Assembly (NCBI RefSeq): GCF_024363255.1
Contig: NZ_AP026071.1
Coordinates: 1 to 52,065 of the forward strand
DNA length: 52,065 bases
From: Shewanella sp. NFH-SH190041
GTDB taxonomy: Bacteria > Pseudomonadota > Gammaproteobacteria > Enterobacterales > Shewanellaceae
Reading direction: 5' to 3'
The position numbers and the translations under genes are program-made. Positions within the stretch are counted from its first letter, which is position 1, and each line of letters starts with the position of its first letter. A model generated the notes under the pieces. The model searched no databases. It had not been told where the DNA came from and worked only from the letters and a program-made list of their open reading frames with translations. Shown piece by piece: positions 1-8,900 of this stretch.

Positions 1-1
1 G

Positions 2-2182
2 AATGCTGCCCGCGATGCTGCCATTTCAACCGCCGCCGCTGATGCCACCGCCAAAGCGGATGCCGCCAGTAAAGCGGCAGTGTCTTATGCTAATTACATA
101 GTGGATGCTGGATTTAGCCAGCCATTTGTGAATGGTTTGCCTGTCAGCCTTGTTGGTGCTGGCGGCCCGCTGCCCTCATCACAGTTAACATTTGGCGCAG
201 ATTTAAATGCTGATTGGAAACTAGGCTATGGCGGTCAAACAGCTTGGGTTATGCAGGGGAATCCTGTTGGGTCAGATGAGAATAATATTTATAATGAAAT
301 TCACACAGAACGCTTTGCGGTTACGGCCGGTCAGCGTGTTGGTTTTTCTATCTACACTGGGGCGCATCGTTGCAAAATAGCTGCGTTTATTTACTGGTTT
401 GATAGCGCTGGCAATGTGGTTGGGTATACACCGCTTGATTATAACAATGCAGAGTTAAGTGGTGGGCGAAATCTCAGTGGCTACAAACGGTTAGAGTCTT
501 ATGGTGATGCTCCAGTGGGGGCGGTATCTTTTTGTGGGATATTGCGAAAGCATGATACTAAAGTTGGGGAAAATAGCTCATATTTGTTTTATGTGATGCC
601 CCAATTGTCATTTTGGGGGCGTGATCAAACCATTGCCCCTGAGTGGTGTGTTGGGCAAATCAGCCCGACAGCAGAGCAATTGGGGGCGGAAACGCCCGCA
701 GGGGCACAAAGTAAGATTGATGATCGTATTACTGCTACCGATGTTGAGCGCTTACGCCATGTTAGTGATGTTGGCGGATTGCCTTTTTACTGGAAATTGC
801 GCATTTATGGCGAGAGTAATAAATATTACCCCGTCATTTTCTTTGGTGGTAATCAAGATGTGGCCCGGCAGATTAAGATTTGGCGGCGTTACAATGAACA
901 CGGCCCTGATGATTGGCATACCGCCACCCATAAAGGCGCATTAATGTTGCATTGGCAGGGCAATTTTGGTGGCTGGGGTGGTGCAACTTATACTGAGCGG
1001 TTAGTCGATTTTTCAGAGCAGTATTGCAACTTGCTGGCGAATTGCCATATCGGCATTCATTTAATGGGGTATGTATTTTTTCTGCGCGGTGGCGGCCCAG
1101 GTGGTGCGGATTACCATTTTGCGTCTGATCAAGCGGCTGGCCCGACTGTGTATTACAACCAAGAACTGGTTTATGACCACCCCAATAATGGTTATGACGT
1201 TTACGCGCCCGCACCATTAACCAGCCTTAACCATGAAAGTATCGCTCAGCTGATAGTTGGTAACAGTCATTTTGGCAATCTGCTGGGGTATACCGGCCAG
1301 TTTGATCAGCTTAAAGCCCGGTTGGCTAATTTCGGCGGATTAACCGCTGAAACCATTCATGCTGATACGGCGCTGATTAATAAACTGGTGGGATCATCGG
1401 CATTATTTAATGAGTTGATGGCCCGCCTGGCGGTGTTCGGTGGTGTGAGGGCTAATTCCATTGCGGCCGATGCGATTGAGGGTCGTCACATAAAAGCCGG
1501 TGAAAAGTTGCAGTCCCCCGTGATTGAAGGCGGAAAACTGCAGCTTATTGGCAGTGGCCATATGAAAGTGCAGGCATCCTCGCCGTTTGGGCCAGATAAT
1601 TTGATTGAATGGTACGGCCCACGCTTATTATTGGGATCGGATCCCAATTGGTCGCTGCTAAGCAAGGCAAATGCGATTACCTATTTGGGCGATGATGGCA
1701 GCGCCTACTTTGGTGGCAGCTTGTCATCCGGTACTTATCATAATTCCCTCGCCACCACCTTGGCGAGTGTGTATTCAAGTAATTCCTATCCTGTTACCTT
1801 GGGGCCATTCGGCACCCGTGGGCGCAGTAAGCGTTTGGTCGTTTCATATTATTTATCAGCTGATAGCTATTATAGTGGCGCTTGCTCTGCCGGTGCGCGT
1901 AATCCGAGTTTAAGTTGGGTGTTGGAACGTTCAACTAATGGCGGGGCGAGTTGGCAAACTATGACCAGCGGGACGTTTAACGGGACAACGAGCCAATATT
2001 ATGATGGTGAGTTTAGGCGCTGTGAGGTAACAGAGTTTTGCTCTGATAGCACAACCTTTACGGATAATACCACCACCACATCAAACCTGATGTATCGCAT
2101 TAAAACCACCAGCCATGTGCGACACCATGCCACGGCTAATGTTAATTCGCAAAAACTTTCATTAACCTGCACTGAGGAATAA
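2..2182 (+). CDS. Host-specificity protein J, mirror copy, 5' truncated
   Basis: This is the C-terminal 726 residues of protein J, cut by the window edge. It is the exact mirror of 5981-8162, so it is probably not a second gene but the same strand read around the hairpin telomere. It covers the end of the last coiled-coil repeat and the whole C-terminal tip region. See the entry at 5981-14023 for the annotation. Confidence 0.85.
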   Translation, partial: NAARDAAISTAAADATAKADAASKAAVSYANYIVDAGFSQPFVNGLPVSLVGAGGPLPSSQLTFGADLNADWKLGYGGQTAWVMQGNPVGSDENNIYNEIHTERFAVTAGQRVGFSIYTGAHRCKIAAFIYWFDSAGNVVGYTPLDYNNAELSGGRNLSGYKRLESYGDAPVGAVSFCGILRKHDTKVGENSSYLFYVMPQLSFWGRDQTIAPEWCVGQISPTAEQLGAETPAGAQSKIDDRITATDVERLRHVSDVGGLPFYWKLRIYGESNKYYPVIFFGGNQDVARQIKIWRRYNEHGPDDWHTATHKGALMLHWQGNFGGWGGATYTERLVDFSEQYCNLLANCHIGIHLMGYVFFLRGGGPGGADYHFASDQAAGPTVYYNQELVYDHPNNGYDVYAPAPLTSLNHESIAQLIVGNSHFGNLLGYTGQFDQLKARLANFGGLTAETIHADTALINKLVGSSALFNELMARLAVFGGVRANSIAADAIEGRHIKAGEKLQSPVIEGGKLQLIGSGHMKVQASSPFGPDNLIEWYGPRLLLGSDPNWSLLSKANAITYLGDDGSAYFGGSLSSGTYHNSLATTLASVYSSNSYPVTLGPFGTRGRSKRLVVSYYLSADSYYSGACSAGARNPSLSWVLERSTNGGASWQTMTSGTFNGTTSQYYDGEFRRCEVTEFCSDSTTFTDNTTTTSNLMYRIKTTSHVRHHATANVNSQKLSLTCTEE

Positions 2183-2187
2183 TAACT

Positions 2188-2607
2188 ATGGCGTTAACTG
2201 TAGCAACATTGACTTTAAGCTCTGGCTTGGAAGTCGCTAATCCGGTGTTAATTTTATCTGAAATTAACAATCACAATAATGTGACGGCATCAGAAAAGCT
2301 GACTATTCAGGCCGGTGATCCAGCTGATCAGCAAAGCGGTTCGCAGGGCACCTATGCTCTGCAATCCACTTCATCTGGTGGTAATTACTGCACTTATATG
2401 GTGGCGGTGTTTGCCAGTAAGGCGGCATTCAATGCGGGTAAGCCAGCGGTAGAAACGCTGAAAGATAGCCATTCAAGCAAGGTATTTAATTTTGATTTGA
2501 ATGATGCGGCATATAAAAATATGACGCCCAGAGAGGCAGCTTATACGCATCTAAAAACTGACCCCTGTATGGCTGGCGCGACAGAGGTCAGCGGGTTGAA
2601 CCTGTAA
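2188..2607 (+). CDS. 139-aa protein downstream of J, mirror copy
   Basis: Identical to the gene at 5556-5975 and placed symmetrically about 4081/4082. It is listed only so that the left arm is accounted for. In the real element it is most likely the same single gene. Confidence 0.8.
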   Translation: MALTVATLTLSSGLEVANPVLILSEINNHNNVTASEKLTIQAGDPADQQSGSQGTYALQSTSSGGNYCTYMVAVFASKAAFNAGKPAVETLKDSHSSKVFNFDLNDAAYKNMTPREAAYTHLKTDPCMAGATEVSGLNL

Positions 2608-2615
2608 CTGGCCAG

Positions 2616-2906
2616 TTATTTGAGTAGTGCGCGAAATTGCGCATCTAAACCATACTGACCCTCGCCGTTGCGGTACGCTTCCGTTAGCAGGGTCAGTGCT
2701 TCATTGATCAGTAAATTCTGCATCCCCCGCTTTTTATTTTCAGCCATACTGGCTATCAACCGCATATTTTCCACTTTGTTTTTATCAACTTTACTGCAAA
2801 ATAATTCTGTGGTTTGTGGTTTGGATGTTTCCCGTTTGGCAGCAACCAGATCTTTGCCACCATCGACTTTGCCCATTCCGGCGGTAATCTTATCTCTTAA
2901 ACTCAT
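2616..2906 (-). CDS. ParA-partner (RHH-like) protein, mirror copy
   Basis: Exact mirror of 5257-5547. See that entry. Confidence 0.8.
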   Translation of the reverse strand: MSLRDKITAGMGKVDGGKDLVAAKRETSKPQTTELFCSKVDKNKVENMRLIASMAENKKRGMQNLLINEALTLLTEAYRNGEGQYGLDAQFRALLK

Positions 2907-3556
2907 GATGCCACCTTTTCTGTTAATAACTGCATAATTTCTTTAAATGCTTGCCGGATTTCAAAGCTGGCTTTGCTTTTATCTGGATCTGCACCGCTAA
3001 CCCCTTCGCCTAAAGCGCTGGTAACAAAATCTTGTCTATGCCCCAGGAATGATTTCAGCATGGGGATTTCCATTTCCTCTAATACCTTGATAGTTTCGCC
3101 GGTCATTACGCCGCCAATTTTGCAGCCACTGCGTAAAAAGCAGGCTAGCGGCTGACCATTGGTTAACTCCTGCCGTTCGCGTACCAGTTCAACCATGCGC
3201 TCGCTACCCCACAGATCATAAGGGGATGGCTGTACTGGAATGATAACAAGATCCGCTGATTTGATGGCCTGAGCCGTTAGCTTGCCGGTTCTTGGCACCC
3301 CGTCTATGAATAAAAAGTCATATTGAGGTTTTAGCGCTTTAATGGCTTTGTCTATCCCTTCATCCATGCAGATTAACTCAATGTTTGTTTTTACTTCACC
3401 GTTGCTAACCCACAGTGACGCGCTGCGCTGCGTAATATCAGTATCAATCAATAAAACCTTATTGCCCTGCCTTGCTGCTTCATAAGCCAGGTTAGTTATA
3501 ACAGTGGTCTTATGCGCACCACCTTTTTGGTTTTGAACCGTAACAACGTACCCCAT
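2903..3556 (-). CDS. ParA ATPase, mirror copy
   Basis: Exact mirror of 4607-5260. Its upstream octamer array is at 3594-3625, the mirror of 4538-4569. See the plus-strand entry for the annotation. Confidence 0.8.
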   Translation of the reverse strand: MGYVVTVQNQKGGAHKTTVITNLAYEAARQGNKVLLIDTDITQRSASLWVSNGEVKTNIELICMDEGIDKAIKALKPQYDFLFIDGVPRTGKLTAQAIKSADLVIIPVQPSPYDLWGSERMVELVRERQELTNGQPLACFLRSGCKIGGVMTGETIKVLEEMEIPMLKSFLGHRQDFVTSALGEGVSGADPDKSKASFEIRQAFKEIMQLLTEKVAS

Positions 3557-4062
3557 TTCTATCTCCTTATTTTTTAGGCAAAGACAAGTTTATATCAATA
3601 TTTAAAAATCTCAATATTTAAATATTTAATAAGCCTAAAGGTTTACGTTGTCGGCATGGTGCTAGCTAATTCCGCTTTAAGCCGCTGTACAGCTGCGTTT
3701 TAGGTAAAAGCGGAAGTCAGAGCGCACTATCTATACATAAGTAAGTTAGAGGCTAGCAGGCAGCCATATAGTAAAGATAACGCGCTATGGCTGCAATGCT
3801 AAAACAACAGCTAAAAGCAAAGCTGTGGCTAACAGATAACCGTAGCAGTTGGTCATGATATAAAGCATTGCTGAAAAGTAGCGACACCGATGTAAACAAT
3901 ACACAAGTTTAATAGTGCTACTTGTGTAAATAATAACCCCTCAAGTATACACAAGTTTATAAATGCAGCTCACTCATAATTGCACGTTAACTATACACAA
4001 GTTTATAGCTCACAACTATACACAAGTCAGGCAGGGACAACTATACACAAGTTAAGTACACC

Positions 4063-4100
4063 AACTATACACAGGGTTTAATTAAACCCTGTGTATAGTT
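4063..4100. other. Left telomere palindrome (protelomerase target, telRL-like)
   Basis: The centre of the inverted repeat is a palindrome with arms AACTATACACAGGG and core TTTAATTAAA. The N15-type protelomerases cut and reseal such a palindrome to make two hairpin ends. The borders cannot be set from symmetry, because the whole region is mirrored. I set them where the arm stops matching the neighbouring subtelomeric repeat. The core here differs from the N15 core, which is rich in alternating CG; a different core fits the divergent protelomerase at 50356-51933. Confidence 0.75.
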
Positions 4101-4268
4101 GGTGTACTTAACTTGTGTATAGTTGTCCCTGCCTGACTTGTGTATAGTTGTGAGCTATAAACTTGTGTATAGTTAACGTGCAATTATGAGTGAGCTGCAT
4201 TTATAAACTTGTGTATACTTGAGGGGTTATTATTTACACAAGTAGCACTATTAAACTTGTGTATTGTT
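4087..4268. repeat. Left subtelomeric array of telomere-arm-like repeats
   Basis: Five direct copies of ACTTGTGTATAGTT or one-mismatch forms start at 4111, 4136, 4161, 4207 and 4255. An inverted partial copy is at 4233-4243. The telomere arm itself (4087-4100) shares the TGTGTATAGTT part and is in the same phase, 24 bp from the first copy. Spacings are 24, 25, 25, 46 and 48 bp, so the array runs on a roughly 25-bp grid. Copies point the same way relative to the telomere as those at 51954-52057. They are probably extra binding sites for the protelomerase or another telomere-binding protein. Confidence 0.8.
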
Positions 4269-4449
4269 TACATCGGTGTCGCTACTTTTCAGCAATGCTT
4301 TATATCATGACCAACTGCTACGGTTATCTGTTAGCCACAGCTTTGCTTTTAGCTGTTGTTTTAGCATTGCAGCCATAGCGCGTTATCTTTACTATATGGC
4401 TGCCTGCTAGCCTCTAACTTACTTATGTATAGATAGTGCGCTCTGACTT

Positions 4450-4491
4450 CCGCTTTTACCTAAAACGCAGCTGTACAGCGGCTTAAAGCGG
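4450..4491. repeat. Imperfect inverted repeat between telomere and parA
   Basis: CCGCTTT and AAAGCGG flank a segment with the smaller palindrome GCTGTACAGC. The region 4270-4537 otherwise holds no convincing gene. The structure could be a hairpin in the parA leader or a replication or centromere element. The function is unknown; the mirror copy is at 3672-3713. Confidence 0.45.
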
Positions 4492-4537
4492 AATTAGCTA
4501 GCACCATGCCGACAACGTAAACCTTTAGGCTTATTAA

Positions 4538-4569
4538 ATATTTAAATATTGAGATTTTTAAATATTGAT
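4538..4569. promoter_or_regulatory. Octamer array A upstream of parA
   Basis: Four tandem 8-bp units: ATATTTAA, ATATTGAG, ATTTTTAA, ATATTGAT. They lie 38 bp upstream of the parA start. Small ParA systems of the ParF/ParG class keep their centromere and their autoregulatory operator in this position, which supports the arrays as binding sites of the partner protein. Confidence 0.7.
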
Positions 4570-4606
4570 ATAAACTTGTCTTTGCCTAAAAAATAAGGAG
4601 ATAGAA

Positions 4607-5260
4607 ATGGGGTACGTTGTTACGGTTCAAAACCAAAAAGGTGGTGCGCATAAGACCACTGTTATAACTAACCTGGCTTATGAAGCAGCAAGGCAGGGCA
4701 ATAAGGTTTTATTGATTGATACTGATATTACGCAGCGCAGCGCGTCACTGTGGGTTAGCAACGGTGAAGTAAAAACAAACATTGAGTTAATCTGCATGGA
4801 TGAAGGGATAGACAAAGCCATTAAAGCGCTAAAACCTCAATATGACTTTTTATTCATAGACGGGGTGCCAAGAACCGGCAAGCTAACGGCTCAGGCCATC
4901 AAATCAGCGGATCTTGTTATCATTCCAGTACAGCCATCCCCTTATGATCTGTGGGGTAGCGAGCGCATGGTTGAACTGGTACGCGAACGGCAGGAGTTAA
5001 CCAATGGTCAGCCGCTAGCCTGCTTTTTACGCAGTGGCTGCAAAATTGGCGGCGTAATGACCGGCGAAACTATCAAGGTATTAGAGGAAATGGAAATCCC
5101 CATGCTGAAATCATTCCTGGGGCATAGACAAGATTTTGTTACCAGCGCTTTAGGCGAAGGGGTTAGCGGTGCAGATCCAGATAAAAGCAAAGCCAGCTTT
5201 GAAATCCGGCAAGCATTTAAAGAAATTATGCAGTTATTAACAGAAAAGGTGGCATCATGA
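4607..5260 (+). CDS. parA: ParA-family partition ATPase
   Basis: 217-aa Walker-type partition ATPase that would segregate the linear plasmid prophage. The deviant Walker A is KGGAHKTT (residues 11-18); the signature lysine K11 and the P-loop lysine K16 are present, but AH replaces the usual VG. The A-prime aspartates are D38 and D40 in LLIDTD, and the Walker B aspartate is D85 in FLFIDG. There is no N-terminal HTH extension, so it belongs with the short ParF-like (type Ib) proteins. The start follows AAGGAG at good spacing. Its stop overlaps the start of the partner gene (ATGA), which indicates translational coupling. Octamer array A is directly upstream. Confidence 0.9.
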   Translation: MGYVVTVQNQKGGAHKTTVITNLAYEAARQGNKVLLIDTDITQRSASLWVSNGEVKTNIELICMDEGIDKAIKALKPQYDFLFIDGVPRTGKLTAQAIKSADLVIIPVQPSPYDLWGSERMVELVRERQELTNGQPLACFLRSGCKIGGVMTGETIKVLEEMEIPMLKSFLGHRQDFVTSALGEGVSGADPDKSKASFEIRQAFKEIMQLLTEKVAS

Positions 5261-5547
5261 GTTTAAGAGATAAGATTACCGCCGGAATGGGCAAAGTCGA
5301 TGGTGGCAAAGATCTGGTTGCTGCCAAACGGGAAACATCCAAACCACAAACCACAGAATTATTTTGCAGTAAAGTTGATAAAAACAAAGTGGAAAATATG
5401 CGGTTGATAGCCAGTATGGCTGAAAATAAAAAGCGGGGGATGCAGAATTTACTGATCAATGAAGCACTGACCCTGCTAACGGAAGCGTACCGCAACGGCG
5501 AGGGTCAGTATGGTTTAGATGCGCAATTTCGCGCACTACTCAAATAA
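5257..5547 (+). CDS. Small ParA partner, probable ribbon-helix-helix centromere-binding protein
   Basis: 96 aa, in the usual place for the DNA-binding partner of a short ParA. Residues 1-35 are basic and look unstructured, as in ParG-like proteins. Residues of about 36-80 fit a ribbon-helix-helix fold: a short strand (LFCSKVD), a helix (KVENMRLIASMA) and a second helix (MQNLLINEALTLLTEAY). This fold binds tandem 8-bp sites as adjacent dimers, which matches the octamer arrays. The family is inferred from size, pattern and context, not from a clear sequence match. The stop lies in a 14-bp palindrome shared with the convergent 139-aa gene. Confidence 0.75.
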   Translation: MSLRDKITAGMGKVDGGKDLVAAKRETSKPQTTELFCSKVDKNKVENMRLIASMAENKKRGMQNLLINEALTLLTEAYRNGEGQYGLDAQFRALLK

Positions 5548-5558
5548 CTGGCCAGTTA
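5545..5558. repeat. Palindrome spanning two convergent stop codons
   Basis: TAACTGGCCAGTTA contains the TAA stop of the parA-partner gene on the plus strand and the TAA stop of the 139-aa late gene on the minus strand. It has no T-run, so it is not a typical terminator. It may be a weak hairpin or a consequence of how the genes were joined. Confidence 0.6.
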
Positions 5559-5975
5559 CAGGTTCAACCCGCTGACCTCTGTCGCGCCAGCCATACAGGG
5601 GTCAGTTTTTAGATGCGTATAAGCTGCCTCTCTGGGCGTCATATTTTTATATGCCGCATCATTCAAATCAAAATTAAATACCTTGCTTGAATGGCTATCT
5701 TTCAGCGTTTCTACCGCTGGCTTACCCGCATTGAATGCCGCCTTACTGGCAAACACCGCCACCATATAAGTGCAGTAATTACCACCAGATGAAGTGGATT
5801 GCAGAGCATAGGTGCCCTGCGAACCGCTTTGCTGATCAGCTGGATCACCGGCCTGAATAGTCAGCTTTTCTGATGCCGTCACATTATTGTGATTGTTAAT
5901 TTCAGATAAAATTAACACCGGATTAGCGACTTCCAAGCCAGAGCTTAAAGTCAATGTTGCTACAGTTAACGCCAT
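5556..5975 (-). CDS. Protein of unknown function downstream of J
   Basis: 139 aa, last gene of the late operon, starting 5 bp after the J stop behind a GAGGA ribosome binding site. The N-terminal half is rich in S, T, N and G and looks like beta structure (ALTVATLTLSSGLEVANPVL). There is no signal peptide or membrane segment. In lambda-like phages this position holds small tail-tip accessories or fibre chaperones, so a virion-associated role is plausible. I do not recognise the family. Confidence 0.8.
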   Translation of the reverse strand: MALTVATLTLSSGLEVANPVLILSEINNHNNVTASEKLTIQAGDPADQQSGSQGTYALQSTSSGGNYCTYMVAVFASKAAFNAGKPAVETLKDSHSSKVFNFDLNDAAYKNMTPREAAYTHLKTDPCMAGATEVSGLNL

Positions 5976-5980
5976 AGTTA

Positions 5981-8900
5981 TTATTCCTCAGTGCAGGTTA
6001 ATGAAAGTTTTTGCGAATTAACATTAGCCGTGGCATGGTGTCGCACATGGCTGGTGGTTTTAATGCGATACATCAGGTTTGATGTGGTGGTGGTATTATC
6101 CGTAAAGGTTGTGCTATCAGAGCAAAACTCTGTTACCTCACAGCGCCTAAACTCACCATCATAATATTGGCTCGTTGTCCCGTTAAACGTCCCGCTGGTC
6201 ATAGTTTGCCAACTCGCCCCGCCATTAGTTGAACGTTCCAACACCCAACTTAAACTCGGATTACGCGCACCGGCAGAGCAAGCGCCACTATAATAGCTAT
6301 CAGCTGATAAATAATATGAAACGACCAAACGCTTACTGCGCCCACGGGTGCCGAATGGCCCCAAGGTAACAGGATAGGAATTACTTGAATACACACTCGC
6401 CAAGGTGGTGGCGAGGGAATTATGATAAGTACCGGATGACAAGCTGCCACCAAAGTAGGCGCTGCCATCATCGCCCAAATAGGTAATCGCATTTGCCTTG
6501 CTTAGCAGCGACCAATTGGGATCCGATCCCAATAATAAGCGTGGGCCGTACCATTCAATCAAATTATCTGGCCCAAACGGCGAGGATGCCTGCACTTTCA
6601 TATGGCCACTGCCAATAAGCTGCAGTTTTCCGCCTTCAATCACGGGGGACTGCAACTTTTCACCGGCTTTTATGTGACGACCCTCAATCGCATCGGCCGC
6701 AATGGAATTAGCCCTCACACCACCGAACACCGCCAGGCGGGCCATCAACTCATTAAATAATGCCGATGATCCCACCAGTTTATTAATCAGCGCCGTATCA
6801 GCATGAATGGTTTCAGCGGTTAATCCGCCGAAATTAGCCAACCGGGCTTTAAGCTGATCAAACTGGCCGGTATACCCCAGCAGATTGCCAAAATGACTGT
6901 TACCAACTATCAGCTGAGCGATACTTTCATGGTTAAGGCTGGTTAATGGTGCGGGCGCGTAAACGTCATAACCATTATTGGGGTGGTCATAAACCAGTTC
7001 TTGGTTGTAATACACAGTCGGGCCAGCCGCTTGATCAGACGCAAAATGGTAATCCGCACCACCTGGGCCGCCACCGCGCAGAAAAAATACATACCCCATT
7101 AAATGAATGCCGATATGGCAATTCGCCAGCAAGTTGCAATACTGCTCTGAAAAATCGACTAACCGCTCAGTATAAGTTGCACCACCCCAGCCACCAAAAT
7201 TGCCCTGCCAATGCAACATTAATGCGCCTTTATGGGTGGCGGTATGCCAATCATCAGGGCCGTGTTCATTGTAACGCCGCCAAATCTTAATCTGCCGGGC
7301 CACATCTTGATTACCACCAAAGAAAATGACGGGGTAATATTTATTACTCTCGCCATAAATGCGCAATTTCCAGTAAAAAGGCAATCCGCCAACATCACTA
7401 ACATGGCGTAAGCGCTCAACATCGGTAGCAGTAATACGATCATCAATCTTACTTTGTGCCCCTGCGGGCGTTTCCGCCCCCAATTGCTCTGCTGTCGGGC
7501 TGATTTGCCCAACACACCACTCAGGGGCAATGGTTTGATCACGCCCCCAAAATGACAATTGGGGCATCACATAAAACAAATATGAGCTATTTTCCCCAAC
7601 TTTAGTATCATGCTTTCGCAATATCCCACAAAAAGATACCGCCCCCACTGGAGCATCACCATAAGACTCTAACCGTTTGTAGCCACTGAGATTTCGCCCA
7701 CCACTTAACTCTGCATTGTTATAATCAAGCGGTGTATACCCAACCACATTGCCAGCGCTATCAAACCAGTAAATAAACGCAGCTATTTTGCAACGATGCG
7801 CCCCAGTGTAGATAGAAAAACCAACACGCTGACCGGCCGTAACCGCAAAGCGTTCTGTGTGAATTTCATTATAAATATTATTCTCATCTGACCCAACAGG
7901 ATTCCCCTGCATAACCCAAGCTGTTTGACCGCCATAGCCTAGTTTCCAATCAGCATTTAAATCTGCGCCAAATGTTAACTGTGATGAGGGCAGCGGGCCG
8001 CCAGCACCAACAAGGCTGACAGGCAAACCATTCACAAATGGCTGGCTAAATCCAGCATCCACTATGTAATTAGCATAAGACACTGCCGCTTTACTGGCGG
8101 CATCCGCTTTGGCGGTGGCATCAGCGGCGGCGGTTGAAATGGCAGCATCGCGGGCAGCATTCGCTTTGGCCTGGGCATCGGCAATCGCCCGGGCTTCCTC
8201 GGCACTCACCACATTATCGGCGTGGGCGCGGGCTTGGGTTTCTGCCAGATTCGCTTTGGCCAGCGCATATTGCTCTGCCGCTGCTTTGGCGGCATCGGCT
8301 TTGGCGGTGGCATCAGCGGCGGCCGTGGCTTCTGCTGCAGCGCGGGCGGCATCGGCTTTGGCCTGCGCATCGGCAATGGCCCGGGCTTCCTCGGCGCTCA
8401 CCACATTATCGGCGTGAGCGCGGGCTTGGGTTTCTGCCAGATTCGCTTTGGCCAGCGCATATTGCTCTGCCGCTGCTTTGGCGGCATCGGCTTTGGCGGT
8501 GGCATCAGCGGCGGCGGTGGCTTCTGCTGCAGCCTGCGCGGCATCGGCTTTGGCCTGAGCATCGGCAATGGCCCGGGCTTCCTCGGCGCTCACCACGCCA
8601 TCAGCATGGGCTTTGGCCTGGGTTTCCGCCAGATTGGCTTTGGCCAGCGCATACTGCTCTGCCGCCAGCTTCGCCGCATCCGCTTTGGCGGTGGCATCAG
8701 CGGCGGCCGTGGCTTCTGCTGCAGCGCGGGCGGCATCGGCTTTGGCCTGGGCATCAGCAATGGCCCGGGCTTCCTCGGCGCTCACCACATTATCGGCGTG
8801 GGCGCGGGCTTGGGTTTCTGCCAGATTGGCTTTGGCTAAGGCATATTCCTCTGCTGCCAATTTCGCCGCATCCGCTTTAGACTGGGCACCAATAACGGTT

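Larger units (their letters stand above)
1..8162. repeat. Perfect 8.16-kb inverted repeat centred at 4081/4082
   Basis: Each base x in 1-4081 is matched by the complement of base 8163-x. I checked this at the window start against 8141-8162, at the gene boundaries of parA, parB and the 139-aa gene, and at the centre. The two arms join with no spacer at an AATT core. In a linear plasmid with closed hairpin ends, a sequence read around the hairpin gives exactly this mirror. The left edge falls where the 192-bp tandem repeats of gene J begin, a natural place for an assembler to stop. The alternative is a real head-to-head dimer, which is a known replication intermediate of N15-type elements. Confidence 0.95.
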